From positions 1 to 5,612 of the forward strand of contig CAZCYD010000105.1 in NCBI GenBank assembly GCA_964502735.1: DNA of 5,612 nt. The letters are read 5' to 3'. This DNA is from JACKAN01 sp964502735 (GTDB lineage Bacteria; Bdellovibrionota; Bdellovibrionia; Bdellovibrionales; UBA1609). The position numbers and the translations under genes were made by a program. Positions 1 through 5,612 of this stretch are shown here, in pieces. The notes below the pieces were generated by a model. That model was given only the letters and a program-made list of their open reading frames with translations, searched no databases and had not been told where the DNA came from. Numbering within the stretch: position 1 is the first letter of the stretch; each line of letters begins with the position of its first letter.

Positions 1-2361
1 AACGGTGAGTGACTTAATAATTTGAGAATTGGCCTCATCAATGAGCTTTGAGTTTTTCTCTAAGTAATCCACATTGTCGGGGTTCATACGCAAAAAAATG
101 TAGTTGTCGGCTACGGCCCACATCGCTTTACCTGCTTCCAATTCAAAGTAGTTCTGGGGTCTAGGTGTAAGACCAATTAGCCAAAATCCAAGTTTTCTAA
201 AAGTCTCTGCGGCATCTACAATAAACTTTTTGGCCACGGGGTTATCCCGTCCAAGCATCCCGAGCTCTTCAATCACGATAAAACCACCTCGCTCTTGGTT
301 TTCAGGACGAGTAATCATGCTTCTAATTTCTTCAATCACACTCATGGTCATCAAAACTTGGAGTTTTTCATCAGTCAGTGCATCCAAGTCGTAAATGAAA
401 AAAGATGTGGTTTTATTTCGTTTTTGATTAGAAGAGCTTCTAAAATACTTGGCGTAAGTACCGTCGCCATAAAACGGCTTTAGCTTCACCAATAACTGAT
501 CTATTTGCTCCTTCATTTTTTCAAACTCAGGATCAGAAGTGAGACTTGCCAGTGCAGCAATAAAATCATCCATTGTGACTTCTACTTCTCGCTCTGATTC
601 TAGATTGACCAGCTCACCATCAATATAGGAAATTCCTGATTCTTTGTTCTTTTTGATGTAAGCGTGCTTAAGAGCCTTTGAAATGCTAGTGACGTGCTCA
701 CTTTCAAGGTTGAACTTTGGAGAGGTCAGATTGATTCCAGTGGTCAAGAGATGAGTTAGAAACGTAACCTTAGCATCGTCAAACACTCCTCTAAATGGAG
801 AAAACGGCATTTCCTTATTGGGATCAAAGATTGTTAAATCCCCATGATAGGGGCCGACCACACCTTTGTAGCTAGATTTTTTATCAATGACAAAAACCAG
901 AGGCTCAGGATCAAGCCTCTTTGCGGATTGAATACAGTCAATGATAAAAGCAGATTTACCACTTCCGCTATCTGCCAATACAACCGTATGGTTGGAGGTT
1001 TCATTTTCTAGTAGATTAAAGTGAACAAGATTCTTTTCTCTTGAAATGTAGAGCTGCAACGGATCTTTCAGCCCCTTGAAAGAATCAAAAAGCGGCAGGA
1101 ACATGATAGCGTCGTTTTGAAGAATTCTAATATAGCGTTGAGAAGAGTGATCCGCTTCAGGGGAGTAATTGAGCGGCAAAGTGTTCAAAGCAAGGCCCAG
1201 CCCAATTTCATCTTCAATAATCACTTCGCATTGTAGGTCGTTGTGAAAAATATTAACCAGCTCACGAGTTCTTTTTGCTAATGCTTCGTCATTTTCACCT
1301 TCAATCACGATACAGAAAGTAAGGTATAGGCATTGCTCTCCATTCATAATCCTATCTTGAGCATCTTTGATCTCCTTTTTTTGCACCTTGGCCCTGCCAG
1401 AGGCACTGTTTTCTAGAAAAAACTCTTTGATCGAGAAAAATTTTTTTACAGAAGTCTTTGAGGGAAAGCTAAAATTAAGAGACAGTTTGTAAGGGAACTT
1501 CAATTTTGTGAAATATGCCATCCCTCCAGCATAGGCAAATTGTGGACTTGTTTTGAGAGTGATTGTTCTGGTTTTAATCCCTTCTCTTTCTATGCCTTTG
1601 TAATCTAAAGTCGGACTGTTGTAGATAAGCTGATCCGAAATAGGAATGTGTTTATTGAACTTGGCAAAGTCTCGACGATAATACTCCTTTGGATTGAAAA
1701 ACTGTCTTATGTGAGTAATCAGTTTTTGAGCATCTAACTGCTTTAAAGGGATTTTTGAATTTTCGATGTATTGCTTGATCCCATCATTGAATGCTTTTAT
1801 CTGCCTAACAAACTCACTCATTTCGTCAAAAAGAATTCTTTCGCCTTTGTCCAAAGACTTCTTCCATTCGGCAACTACTGACTTTTCAGGAAATTTACGA
1901 ATGGAGATTAGAACCTTTCTTTTTAGAGGCGATAAGTCGCCACCAGAATTACATTCTTCACGAAGCATATTTACTTTTTCTTTAAATAGTAGTTCGGAAA
2001 CGGGATGGGGATACTTATAAGCTGCCAGCACTTCATCCCAATACTTATCCTGTTTTGAAATGTAGGATTGATCGAAAAGAAACTGAAGAACACAGTTTTC
2101 AGGCACATTTAGAAGAGGTCTAAATGAATCAACACTTCGTACAATGTCTTTTCCTACCATAGGCTCATGCTCTAGTAGGTCAGCCTCAAGGACCACTCCG
2201 AAACTACCGTCTCTGTTTATAAAAACATTGTAGTCTTCAAAATATTCACTATACGGCAGAAGTTTGCTCAAAGATTCTGATCGTCTAAACAAAGCATCAG
2301 CGAGTTCAAACCTATTAGTAAGAGCACTTTCAATGGGTTTTAGTAAGTTCTGAGCTTCCAA
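1..2361 (-). CDS. traC: TraC/VirB4-like conjugative transfer ATPase, 3' end cut by window
   Basis: This is the pilus-assembly ATPase of an F-type conjugation system, expected at the cytoplasmic face of the inner membrane. I translated 787 uninterrupted codons. The frame is still open at the window edge; F TraC is about 875 residues, so a C-terminal piece is probably missing. Near the N terminus, LLPYSEYFED (about residues 34-43) resembles the TraC N-terminal signature. The ATPase core shows Walker A LADSGSGKSAF (K469, S470), then VFVIDKKSSY (490-498), FSPF (520-523), Walker B GFIVIEELGML (E698, E699) and GLTPRPQNY (730-738), in the order expected for VirB4 proteins. The first Gly of the usual GxxxxGKS is Ala here, and the usual Asp-Glu of Walker B reads Glu-Glu. 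The start is TTG, chosen because AAAGGAGG sits 7 nt upstream and no in-frame ATG lies close by. It follows traV by 4 nt. Family assignment is strong; the name rests on gene order as well as motifs. Confidence 0.9.
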   Translation of the reverse strand, partial: MEAQNLLKPIESALTNRFELADALFRRSESLSKLLPYSEYFEDYNVFINRDGSFGVVLEADLLEHEPMVGKDIVRSVDSFRPLLNVPENCVLQFLFDQSYISKQDKYWDEVLAAYKYPHPVSELLFKEKVNMLREECNSGGDLSPLKRKVLISIRKFPEKSVVAEWKKSLDKGERILFDEMSEFVRQIKAFNDGIKQYIENSKIPLKQLDAQKLITHIRQFFNPKEYYRRDFAKFNKHIPISDQLIYNSPTLDYKGIEREGIKTRTITLKTSPQFAYAGGMAYFTKLKFPYKLSLNFSFPSKTSVKKFFSIKEFFLENSASGRAKVQKKEIKDAQDRIMNGEQCLYLTFCIVIEGENDEALAKRTRELVNIFHNDLQCEVIIEDEIGLGLALNTLPLNYSPEADHSSQRYIRILQNDAIMFLPLFDSFKGLKDPLQLYISREKNLVHFNLLENETSNHTVVLADSGSGKSAFIIDCIQSAKRLDPEPLVFVIDKKSSYKGVVGPYHGDLTIFDPNKEMPFSPFRGVFDDAKVTFLTHLLTTGINLTSPKFNLESEHVTSISKALKHAYIKKNKESGISYIDGELVNLESEREVEVTMDDFIAALASLTSDPEFEKMKEQIDQLLVKLKPFYGDGTYAKYFRSSSNQKRNKTTSFFIYDLDALTDEKLQVLMTMSVIEEIRSMITRPENQERGGFIVIEELGMLGRDNPVAKKFIVDAAETFRKLGFWLIGLTPRPQNYFELEAGKAMWAVADNYIFLRMNPDNVDYLEKNSKLIDEANSQIIKSLTV

Positions 2362-2365
2362 TGAT

Positions 2366-2653
2366 TTACCTCCTTTCCTGAGTTTCTGGAAATGTCCATC
2401 GTGTTTCTTCAACGAGCAGATAGACCCAGGCACCGCCAAAGTAATCACCTGTAGGCATTTCATGGGCGTGAAGCCATGCCTTTTTTACTTTTCCCTTGGT
2501 TCTGGTAACTCGCTTGGGAACATTTTCCTCTTTGGGGGTGCTGTTGTATCCGGCCCTTTGCACAAGAATTCCTTCTTTGGCTGAGTTGTGGGCACAGCTC
2601 ACAGCAAAAACACTAATCAATGATACGAGTGAGATATGAAAATACCTTCGCAT
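2366..2653 (-). CDS. traV: TraV/VirB7-like outer-membrane lipoprotein (short)
   Basis: A 95-residue lipoprotein, probably the TraV part of the outer-membrane core complex that works with TraK and TraB. Residues 1-19 form a lipoprotein signal peptide: MRR, a hydrophobic stretch, then a lipobox ending FAVSC with the acylated Cys at position 20. The C-terminal part has a basic stretch (RVTRTKGKVKK) followed by AWLHAHEMPTGDYFGGAWVY and ETRW, which recalls the 'WiaP...d.y....v..v....W' tail of TraV proteins. At 95 residues it is much shorter than F TraV (171), and the lipobox Cys is its only cysteine. The frame opens further upstream at 2728, but ATG at 2653 is preferred because AAAGGAGG lies 7 nt before it and the signal peptide begins there. 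It overlaps the end of traB by 41 nt. Position between traB and traC supports the call. Sequence similarity alone would be weak. Confidence 0.72.
   Translation of the reverse strand: MRRYFHISLVSLISVFAVSCAHNSAKEGILVQRAGYNSTPKEENVPKRVTRTKGKVKKAWLHAHEMPTGDYFGGAWVYLLVEETRWTFPETQERR
2369..2376 (-). promoter_or_regulatory. Shine-Dalgarno site that fixes the TTG start of traC
   Basis: AAAGGAGG on the minus strand ends 7 nt before TTG at 2361. It lies inside the last codons of traV, just before the traV TAA stop (2368-2366). This near-perfect site is the reason for preferring the TTG start. Coupling of traC translation to traV is inferred from the spacing. Confidence 0.75.
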
Positions 2654-3533
2654 TGCTATTCCTCCTTTCATTTTTTCTAAAAAAGTCGTTAGGGAGTAGT
2701 ACCTTCTCCTGCATGACGATCCAAACATCTTGACCAGAGTTCACTGACAGGGTTGGCATTAAAGATGTGACTTGCTTTAGATACCAGTCACTAACCTTTG
2801 CCGCAGCTCCTTGGGCACCGCTTTGAACCAGAACATTTGCTGAATCGGGGTTTTTGCCACCAATATTCTGGGCCTTTCGGGTAATGATCTCACCGATTCC
2901 GTCAACAACTGATTTCAAGAATGCCATTTTGGCCACACTTCCTTGCTTGGAATTTAGTTCGGCTTTTACTGCAAAGGTGTTGTCGGTATTATCAGCGACA
3001 AAGCCACTAATCTTCCTCTCGAAAAATTTACCCTTTTTCGATACACATGATAGTCGTGTGGCCTGAAAGTTGATTCTTTCAGTTGCCATTGATGGAGAGC
3101 TTTTAGCGATGATAAAACATCCAGAAAGATCAACCTTGTGTTTGTTTGGCCCGACATACGAAAAATCCAGGGCCAAGAGCACGGGATAGGTCTTTCCTTC
3201 AGGTGCATCAATCCCAGTCATCAGTTTGGCCTTCACATAACTACCTGTCGGTAGTGTGATGCCTTGCTCAGTTCTTTTCTGTTTAACCGGAAAAGAGATT
3301 ATTCCTGGGCCACTCAAACTATGATTGTATCGTTTTGCGGCTGCAAAAGATGCCTTCTTCTCCAAAGGGACATTAGAAGCTGGAAGCACACCGTCAGTTG
3401 CATGAAGACGTACTTCTTCTGGAGCCGGAGTCTCCTTACCTTGTTCCTGCTTTGGAACATCTTCATTTTTTACATTGTCCTTTTCTGCACTCGTTTGTGG
3501 TCGTGGTGCTAGGACTTTGCTTCGATCCTTTTT
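2613..3533 (-). pseudogene. traB: TraB/VirB10 C-terminal part, separated from its N terminus by a frameshift
   Basis: This is the linker and periplasmic/outer-membrane domain of the TraB scaffold, which spans the envelope in F-type transfer systems. The frame is open from just after a TGA (3536-3534). The first in-frame start codon I see is GTG at 3389, and it has no ribosome binding site. The stretch before that GTG is clearly coding: a Pro/Glu/Lys-rich linker (VLAPRPQTSAEKD, then ETPAPEEV), typical of the TraB region after the coiled coil. The domain follows with LPTGSYVKAKLMTGIDAP, LSGCF, ERINFQATRLSC, VDGIGE, AAAKVSDWYLKQ, a Pro before the final strand, and GQDVWIVMQ. This is the TraB/TrbI_VirB10 pattern, including the two conserved Cys and the SDYY-like segment. 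Joined to the N-terminal ORF by a -1 shift, the protein would be about 413 residues, within the family range. On its own it lacks a membrane anchor and a good start. It ends 41 nt inside traV. Confidence 0.82.
2661..2668 (-). promoter_or_regulatory. Shine-Dalgarno site that fixes the traV start
   Basis: AAAGGAGG lies 7 nt upstream of ATG 2653, inside the 3' end of traB. It rules out the earlier in-frame ATGs at 2728 and 2671, neither of which puts the signal peptide at the N terminus. Confidence 0.75.
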
Positions 3534-3536
3534 TCA
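3509..3536 (-). other. Frameshift window in traB with an A6 run
   Basis: The two traB frames are both open only between the TGA of the downstream frame (3536-3534) and the TAG of the upstream frame (3511-3509). The reading GAA AAA AGG in the upstream frame contains six A (3534-3529). A -1 move on this run, or one extra A, joins the halves as ...LLEKKDRSKVLAPRP. Possible origins are a real mutation, a homopolymer sequencing or assembly error, or slippage during transcription or translation. Confidence 0.8.
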
Positions 3537-3853
3537 AGTAACACTAATCGTTCTTGTAAAGCCTTATTGTCGGCCATAATTTTTCTGGCGGCCTTATTAA
3601 GCTGAACTTCCTTGCTCTTGAGATAAGAGGATGTTTGACTACCAAGGATGCGGCCTTCTGTGAAGACTGGTTTTTGGTAGTCTCGGTAAACGACTTTATT
3701 GGTTTCCGATACTTTGCTGGTGATATAGACCAAACTGAAAACCAGAAATAAACCAACTCCAATTTGAGTTCTTTTATTTTCGGTAATAAAATCTTTGATG
3801 TCCGAGAACATCTTATTCAGATTTCTGGGCACCATTTCATTAAATGATTTCAT
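3509..3853 (-). CDS. traB: TraB/VirB10 N-terminal part: membrane anchor and coiled coil
   Basis: A 114-residue ORF carrying the first third of TraB. Residues 1-29 are polar and cytoplasmic. A membrane segment follows at about 30-46 (TQIGVGLFLVFSLVYIT). Residues 83-112 are charged and helical (KEVQLNKAARKIMADNK, then LQERLVLLEKRIE) and look like the coiled coil that precedes the Pro-rich linker in F TraB. The frame then stops at TAG (3511-3509), only 22 nt after a run of six A, while the Pro-rich linker continues in the -1 frame. The ATG overlaps the traK stop as ATGA, so the two genes are probably translationally coupled, with AAAGGAAAG upstream as a moderate ribosome binding site. Alone, this fragment has no core-complex domain. 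It is most likely half of one gene (2613-3853). A separately functional short protein is possible but less likely. Confidence 0.8.
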   Translation of the reverse strand: MKSFNEMVPRNLNKMFSDIKDFITENKRTQIGVGLFLVFSLVYITSKVSETNKVVYRDYQKPVFTEGRILGSQTSSYLKSKEVQLNKAARKIMADNKALQERLVLLEKRIEAKS

Positions 3854-4626
3854 AGTTTACTTTCCTTTTTTTCTTCAACAACCGTTATTGGTAAAATAAG
3901 GTCACTGATAGATGCAGTGGGTTTAGCAACTACCTTTAGTAGAGTTTTGTGGTTTCCTTTCGTTTTGGGGAGTAGTATCTCATCATCAACCAAAGAAATA
4001 ATAGCAAGATCAGAACCGTTAAATTTCAGTTGATCAACCTCGATTTTGTACTCTTTTGTCCTGTACTTGTTTCTTAGCTCAATCACAAACCCCTTATAGT
4101 CCTTGCCAGTGTAGCGTCGAATTAACTTGGCCGAGACCCCCTGTATATTTCCTGTGGAAATCCATTTGTTTTTAACCTCTCTCTGGTATCCAACAATGCT
4201 GGCATCTTGATCCATAGACTTCATAAAATCCATGACCGTAATAACTGGTAGGTTCTTTTCAGACCTTTCAATAAGCATACTTTTGGGCTTAAGATCTATG
4301 AATGGATCTGATTCTCCTGCATTTTTCACAATCCTTAACTTGAGAGTCACAACAGATCCATCGCTTAAGACAAAGGCAACTTTTGTCGTGCCCTTTGTAA
4401 ATCGCGGTCGGACCGATAAAACAGAGTAGTCGGGATCATTGGGGTCGGCTGGCTTGATTTCAAAGTGGTATGCTTGAGAAATAGTTCTGACTTGTTGGTG
4501 AAATCTGAAAATAGTCTCTTTCGAGATATTCACCAACTCAGGACTGGAACCATAGTAGATATCCTTTGCATAAGCATTCACACCAAGAAATAAGCTAATG
4601 ACGAAATATAAAATTAATTTAGGCAT
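3850..4626 (-). CDS. traK: TraK/VirB9-like secreted core-complex protein
   Basis: A 258-residue exported protein assigned as TraK, which in F-type systems is a periplasmic/outer-membrane component that binds TraB and the TraV lipoprotein. Residues 1-20 form a signal peptide (MPK, hydrophobic core, AYA) with likely cleavage before KDIYYG. The rest is soluble and beta-rich. The middle has TKVAFVLSDGSVVTLKLRIV, which fits the 'V.f.l.dG....l.l' strand pattern of TraK/VirB9 N-terminal domains. The C-terminal part, NKYRTKEYKIEVDQLKFNG, then ISLVDDEILLP, resembles the conserved TraK/VirB9 C-terminal strands. Length is close to F TraK (242). ATG 4626 lies 2 nt after the traE stop and has GGAG 8 nt upstream, inside traE. 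The stop overlaps the traB start. The assignment rests on signal peptide, fold-like pattern and position between traE and traB; overall sequence identity to F is not obvious. Confidence 0.82.
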   Translation of the reverse strand: MPKLILYFVISLFLGVNAYAKDIYYGSSPELVNISKETIFRFHQQVRTISQAYHFEIKPADPNDPDYSVLSVRPRFTKGTTKVAFVLSDGSVVTLKLRIVKNAGESDPFIDLKPKSMLIERSEKNLPVITVMDFMKSMDQDASIVGYQREVKNKWISTGNIQGVSAKLIRRYTGKDYKGFVIELRNKYRTKEYKIEVDQLKFNGSDLAIISLVDDEILLPKTKGNHKTLLKVVAKPTASISDLILPITVVEEKKESKL

Positions 4627-4628
4627 AG

Positions 4629-5363
4629 CTATTTCTCCGAATTGATTGGTTTTGACTGAATTTCCTTCCCTCTAAAAGAGTTGGCCTCAGTTCGTGTTAA
4701 TGAATTGATTTGAAGAAACCACTTTTTCCCTTGTTTGGGTGGGATAAGGTTTAGCACCATTTCGATCACTTCATCTGTTTTTCCCAGATATTCATTGTTT
4801 GCATATCGTTCTCTTGTCGTGATCGCGATAACCTTATAGTTGCCACTCTCATCTGAAATGATTTCTTTATCAGTGACCTTCAAAACTTCAGAGATATTCT
4901 CCAACTTTACAGTTTCAATCCAGTCTGATGTCTCCATATCAAAGCGAACCTTCAAATCATGTGACATATACTGCGATAGCTCCGTGTACTGTTCTGTAAT
5001 ATTCACTGGATTGGTATTACCTAATGTTCTGAGGAATGACATGACAGCGTTTTCGACATATCCATCAGTGACTGTTTGTGGAGATGCCGGAGTGAAGTCA
5101 ACAACACCAGGGGCCAAGATATACTCCTTCTCTCTTAGTTTTTGATAAAGGGAGCCGATCTCATGTCTACTTACAAAAAAGTAGACACTGAAGACTCCGA
5201 CCATCAATAGAATAAGATTTTTTAGGAGGAGCTTTTCCTTCAAAAGGGCCGCCTTGAAACAGAGGTACTTTGGCATGACAGATAGATCAACATTGTCATA
5301 GCTCCCCATAGGGGGAGTTGATATCTGTGCGGCTTCAATACCTTTTTCCATTGCTCCAATCAT
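4629..5363 (-). CDS. traE: TraE/VirB8-like inner-membrane conjugation protein
   Basis: Assigned as TraE, the VirB8-like inner-membrane protein needed for assembly of the F-type transfer apparatus. From ATG 5363 it has 244 residues: a polar cytoplasmic N terminus of about 48 residues, one membrane segment at about 49-64 (NLILLMVGVFSVYFFV), and a periplasmic domain. That domain contains YILAPGVVDFTPA, YVENAVMSFLRTLGNTNPVN, YTELSQYMSHDLKVRF and WFLQINSLTR, which follow the F TraE order (a V.P strand, 'y....A..f...l.N..p.n', 'll.y..p', a final G..W strand). The start is uncertain. ATG 5363 comes 1 nt after the upstream ORF's stop but lacks a clear ribosome binding site. The same frame runs on to ATG 5543, which has an excellent one. 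I prefer 5363 because the extra 60 codons look non-coding: about half begin with a purine, against about 70% in the overlapping frame. F TraE has 188 residues, so even the shorter form has a long N terminus. Confidence 0.82.
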   Translation of the reverse strand: MIGAMEKGIEAAQISTPPMGSYDNVDLSVMPKYLCFKAALLKEKLLLKNLILLMVGVFSVYFFVSRHEIGSLYQKLREKEYILAPGVVDFTPASPQTVTDGYVENAVMSFLRTLGNTNPVNITEQYTELSQYMSHDLKVRFDMETSDWIETVKLENISEVLKVTDKEIISDESGNYKVIAITTRERYANNEYLGKTDEVIEMVLNLIPPKQGKKWFLQINSLTRTEANSFRGKEIQSKPINSEK

Positions 5364-5364
5364 A

Positions 5365-5592
5365 TTACTGCTCACTTCGTGAAACTTTTTCCTCAGAGGC
5401 TCCAGTTTGATAAGGACTTTCATTCGTAACGATTGCATGAGCATAATTAATCGAAAAAATGCAAGTTTTAATAACTTGAACAACGAATGATTTTCCATCT
5501 TTAGATTTAAATGCCTTGATCTCTTCAATAGGCCTTCTTGCATAATAATCTCCTCCTTTTACATTGTTTTTTGATTCATTCTTTTTAGACAT
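5365..5592 (-). CDS. Small protein of unknown function upstream of traE
   Basis: A 75-residue protein I do not recognise. It is soluble-looking, with a Lys/Asn/Ser-rich start (MSKKNESKNNVKGG) and a more ordered middle (RRPIEEIKAFKSKDGKSFVV, then KTCIFSINYAHAIV). It has no convincing signal peptide or membrane helix and a single Cys. The ATG has AAAGGAG 5 nt upstream (5604-5598). Codon structure supports it: about 70% of codons begin with a purine, as in a typical gene. In F-type clusters traL normally precedes traE, but TraL is a membrane protein of about 90-100 residues and this is not one. The stop is 1 nt before the preferred traE start, so it is probably co-transcribed with the transfer genes. 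The alternative is that it is not expressed and the TraE frame starts at 5543 instead. Confidence 0.6.
   Translation of the reverse strand: MSKKNESKNNVKGGDYYARRPIEEIKAFKSKDGKSFVVQVIKTCIFSINYAHAIVTNESPYQTGASEEKVSRSEQ
5550..5559 (-). promoter_or_regulatory. Strong Shine-Dalgarno-like site for an alternative traE start
   Basis: AAAGGAGGAG ends 6 nt before ATG 5543, the longest in-frame start of traE. It lies inside the small upstream ORF, where it encodes Lys-Gly-Gly-Asp. If used, TraE would be 304 residues and would overlap the small ORF out of frame for about 180 nt. The match is as good as the sites of traV and traC, so it cannot be dismissed. Confidence 0.45.
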
Positions 5593-5612
5593 AGTAGCTC
5601 CTTTGCTAATCT

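Noticed and set aside
295..483. Plus-strand ORF of 62 codons
   Set aside because: It lies wholly antisense to the continuous traC frame, with no recognisable protein features.
1766..2020. Plus-strand ORF of 84 codons
   Set aside because: Antisense to traC; Ser/Leu/Phe-rich shadow translation without a ribosome binding site.
2654..2728. 25-codon N-terminal extension of traV
   Set aside because: It would bury the lipoprotein signal peptide and ignore the AAAGGAGG site before ATG 2653.
2854..3512. Plus-strand ORFs (2854-3066, 3264-3512) and an out-of-frame minus ORF (2966-3211)
   Set aside because: All overlap the traB C-terminal frame, which has clear TraB/VirB10 motifs; these are shadows.
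3511..3540. Programmed -1 ribosomal frameshift in traB
   Set aside because: AAA AGG does not allow good tandem re-pairing, no upstream Shine-Dalgarno stimulator is seen, and the only stem overlaps the slippery run. Kept as a minor alternative, not claimed.
3544..3762. Minus-strand ORF of 72 codons in another frame
   Set aside because: Shadow of the traB N-terminal ORF, which has the membrane segment, the coiled coil and the ATGA coupling to traK.
4232..4429. Plus-strand ORF of 65 codons
   Set aside because: Antisense to traK, no supporting features.
4840..5145. Plus-strand ORF of 101 codons
   Set aside because: Antisense to the periplasmic domain of traE; Ser/Thr/Val-rich shadow translation.
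5593..5612. Promoter upstream of the first gene
   Set aside because: Only 20 nt are available and they hold the ribosome binding site; no -10/-35 elements can be judged.
1..5612. tRNA, rRNA, CRISPR, insertion sequences, terminators or long repeats
   Set aside because: None seen; the minus strand is coding essentially end to end, and the repeated AAAGGAGG strings are ribosome binding sites.

Overview
The window is a tightly packed, single-direction gene cluster. Everything coding reads on the minus strand, right to left, and there is no intergenic gap of any size. The genes are the core of a conjugative type IV secretion system of the F (MPF_F) class. Four recognisable families, plus one probable lipoprotein, appear in the conserved F-plasmid order traE - traK - traB - traV - traC. 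A small gene of unknown function lies upstream of traE.

Layout in transcription order: a 75-residue unknown protein (5592-5365); a TraE/VirB8-like inner-membrane protein (5363-4629); a TraK/VirB9-like secreted protein with a signal peptide (4626-3850); TraB/VirB10, split into an N-terminal ORF (3853-3509) and a C-terminal reading frame (3533-2613) by an apparent -1 frameshift at a run of six A; a short TraV/VirB7-like lipoprotein (2653-2366); and a TraC/VirB4-like ATPase that starts at a TTG (2361) and runs off the left edge, with 787 codons visible. Genes are joined by 1-4 nt gaps, an ATGA overlap or short overlaps, and Shine-Dalgarno sequences often lie inside the preceding gene. This indicates one operon whose promoter and terminator lie outside the window.

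How they work together: TraV (outer-membrane lipoprotein), TraK and TraB would form the envelope-spanning core complex. TraE would be the inner-membrane VirB8-like assembly factor. TraC would be the ATPase that drives pilus assembly. No relaxase, coupling protein, pilin, TraL or cargo gene is visible, so mobility of the element is inferred from the cluster type only.

The host is a Gram-negative bacterium, because a lipobox lipoprotein and a secretin-like TraK imply an outer membrane. The DNA is AT-rich (roughly 40% GC by eye) and has unusually good AAAGGAGG-type ribosome binding sites. The proteins match F-plasmid counterparts in architecture and short motifs, but appear distant in sequence. 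A divergent, non-enterobacterial lineage such as Bdellovibrionota or another former deltaproteobacterial group is a guess, not something the sequence proves. I see no new defence or regulatory system here. The most notable points are the broken traB frame and the conflicting starts at the 5' end of traE.
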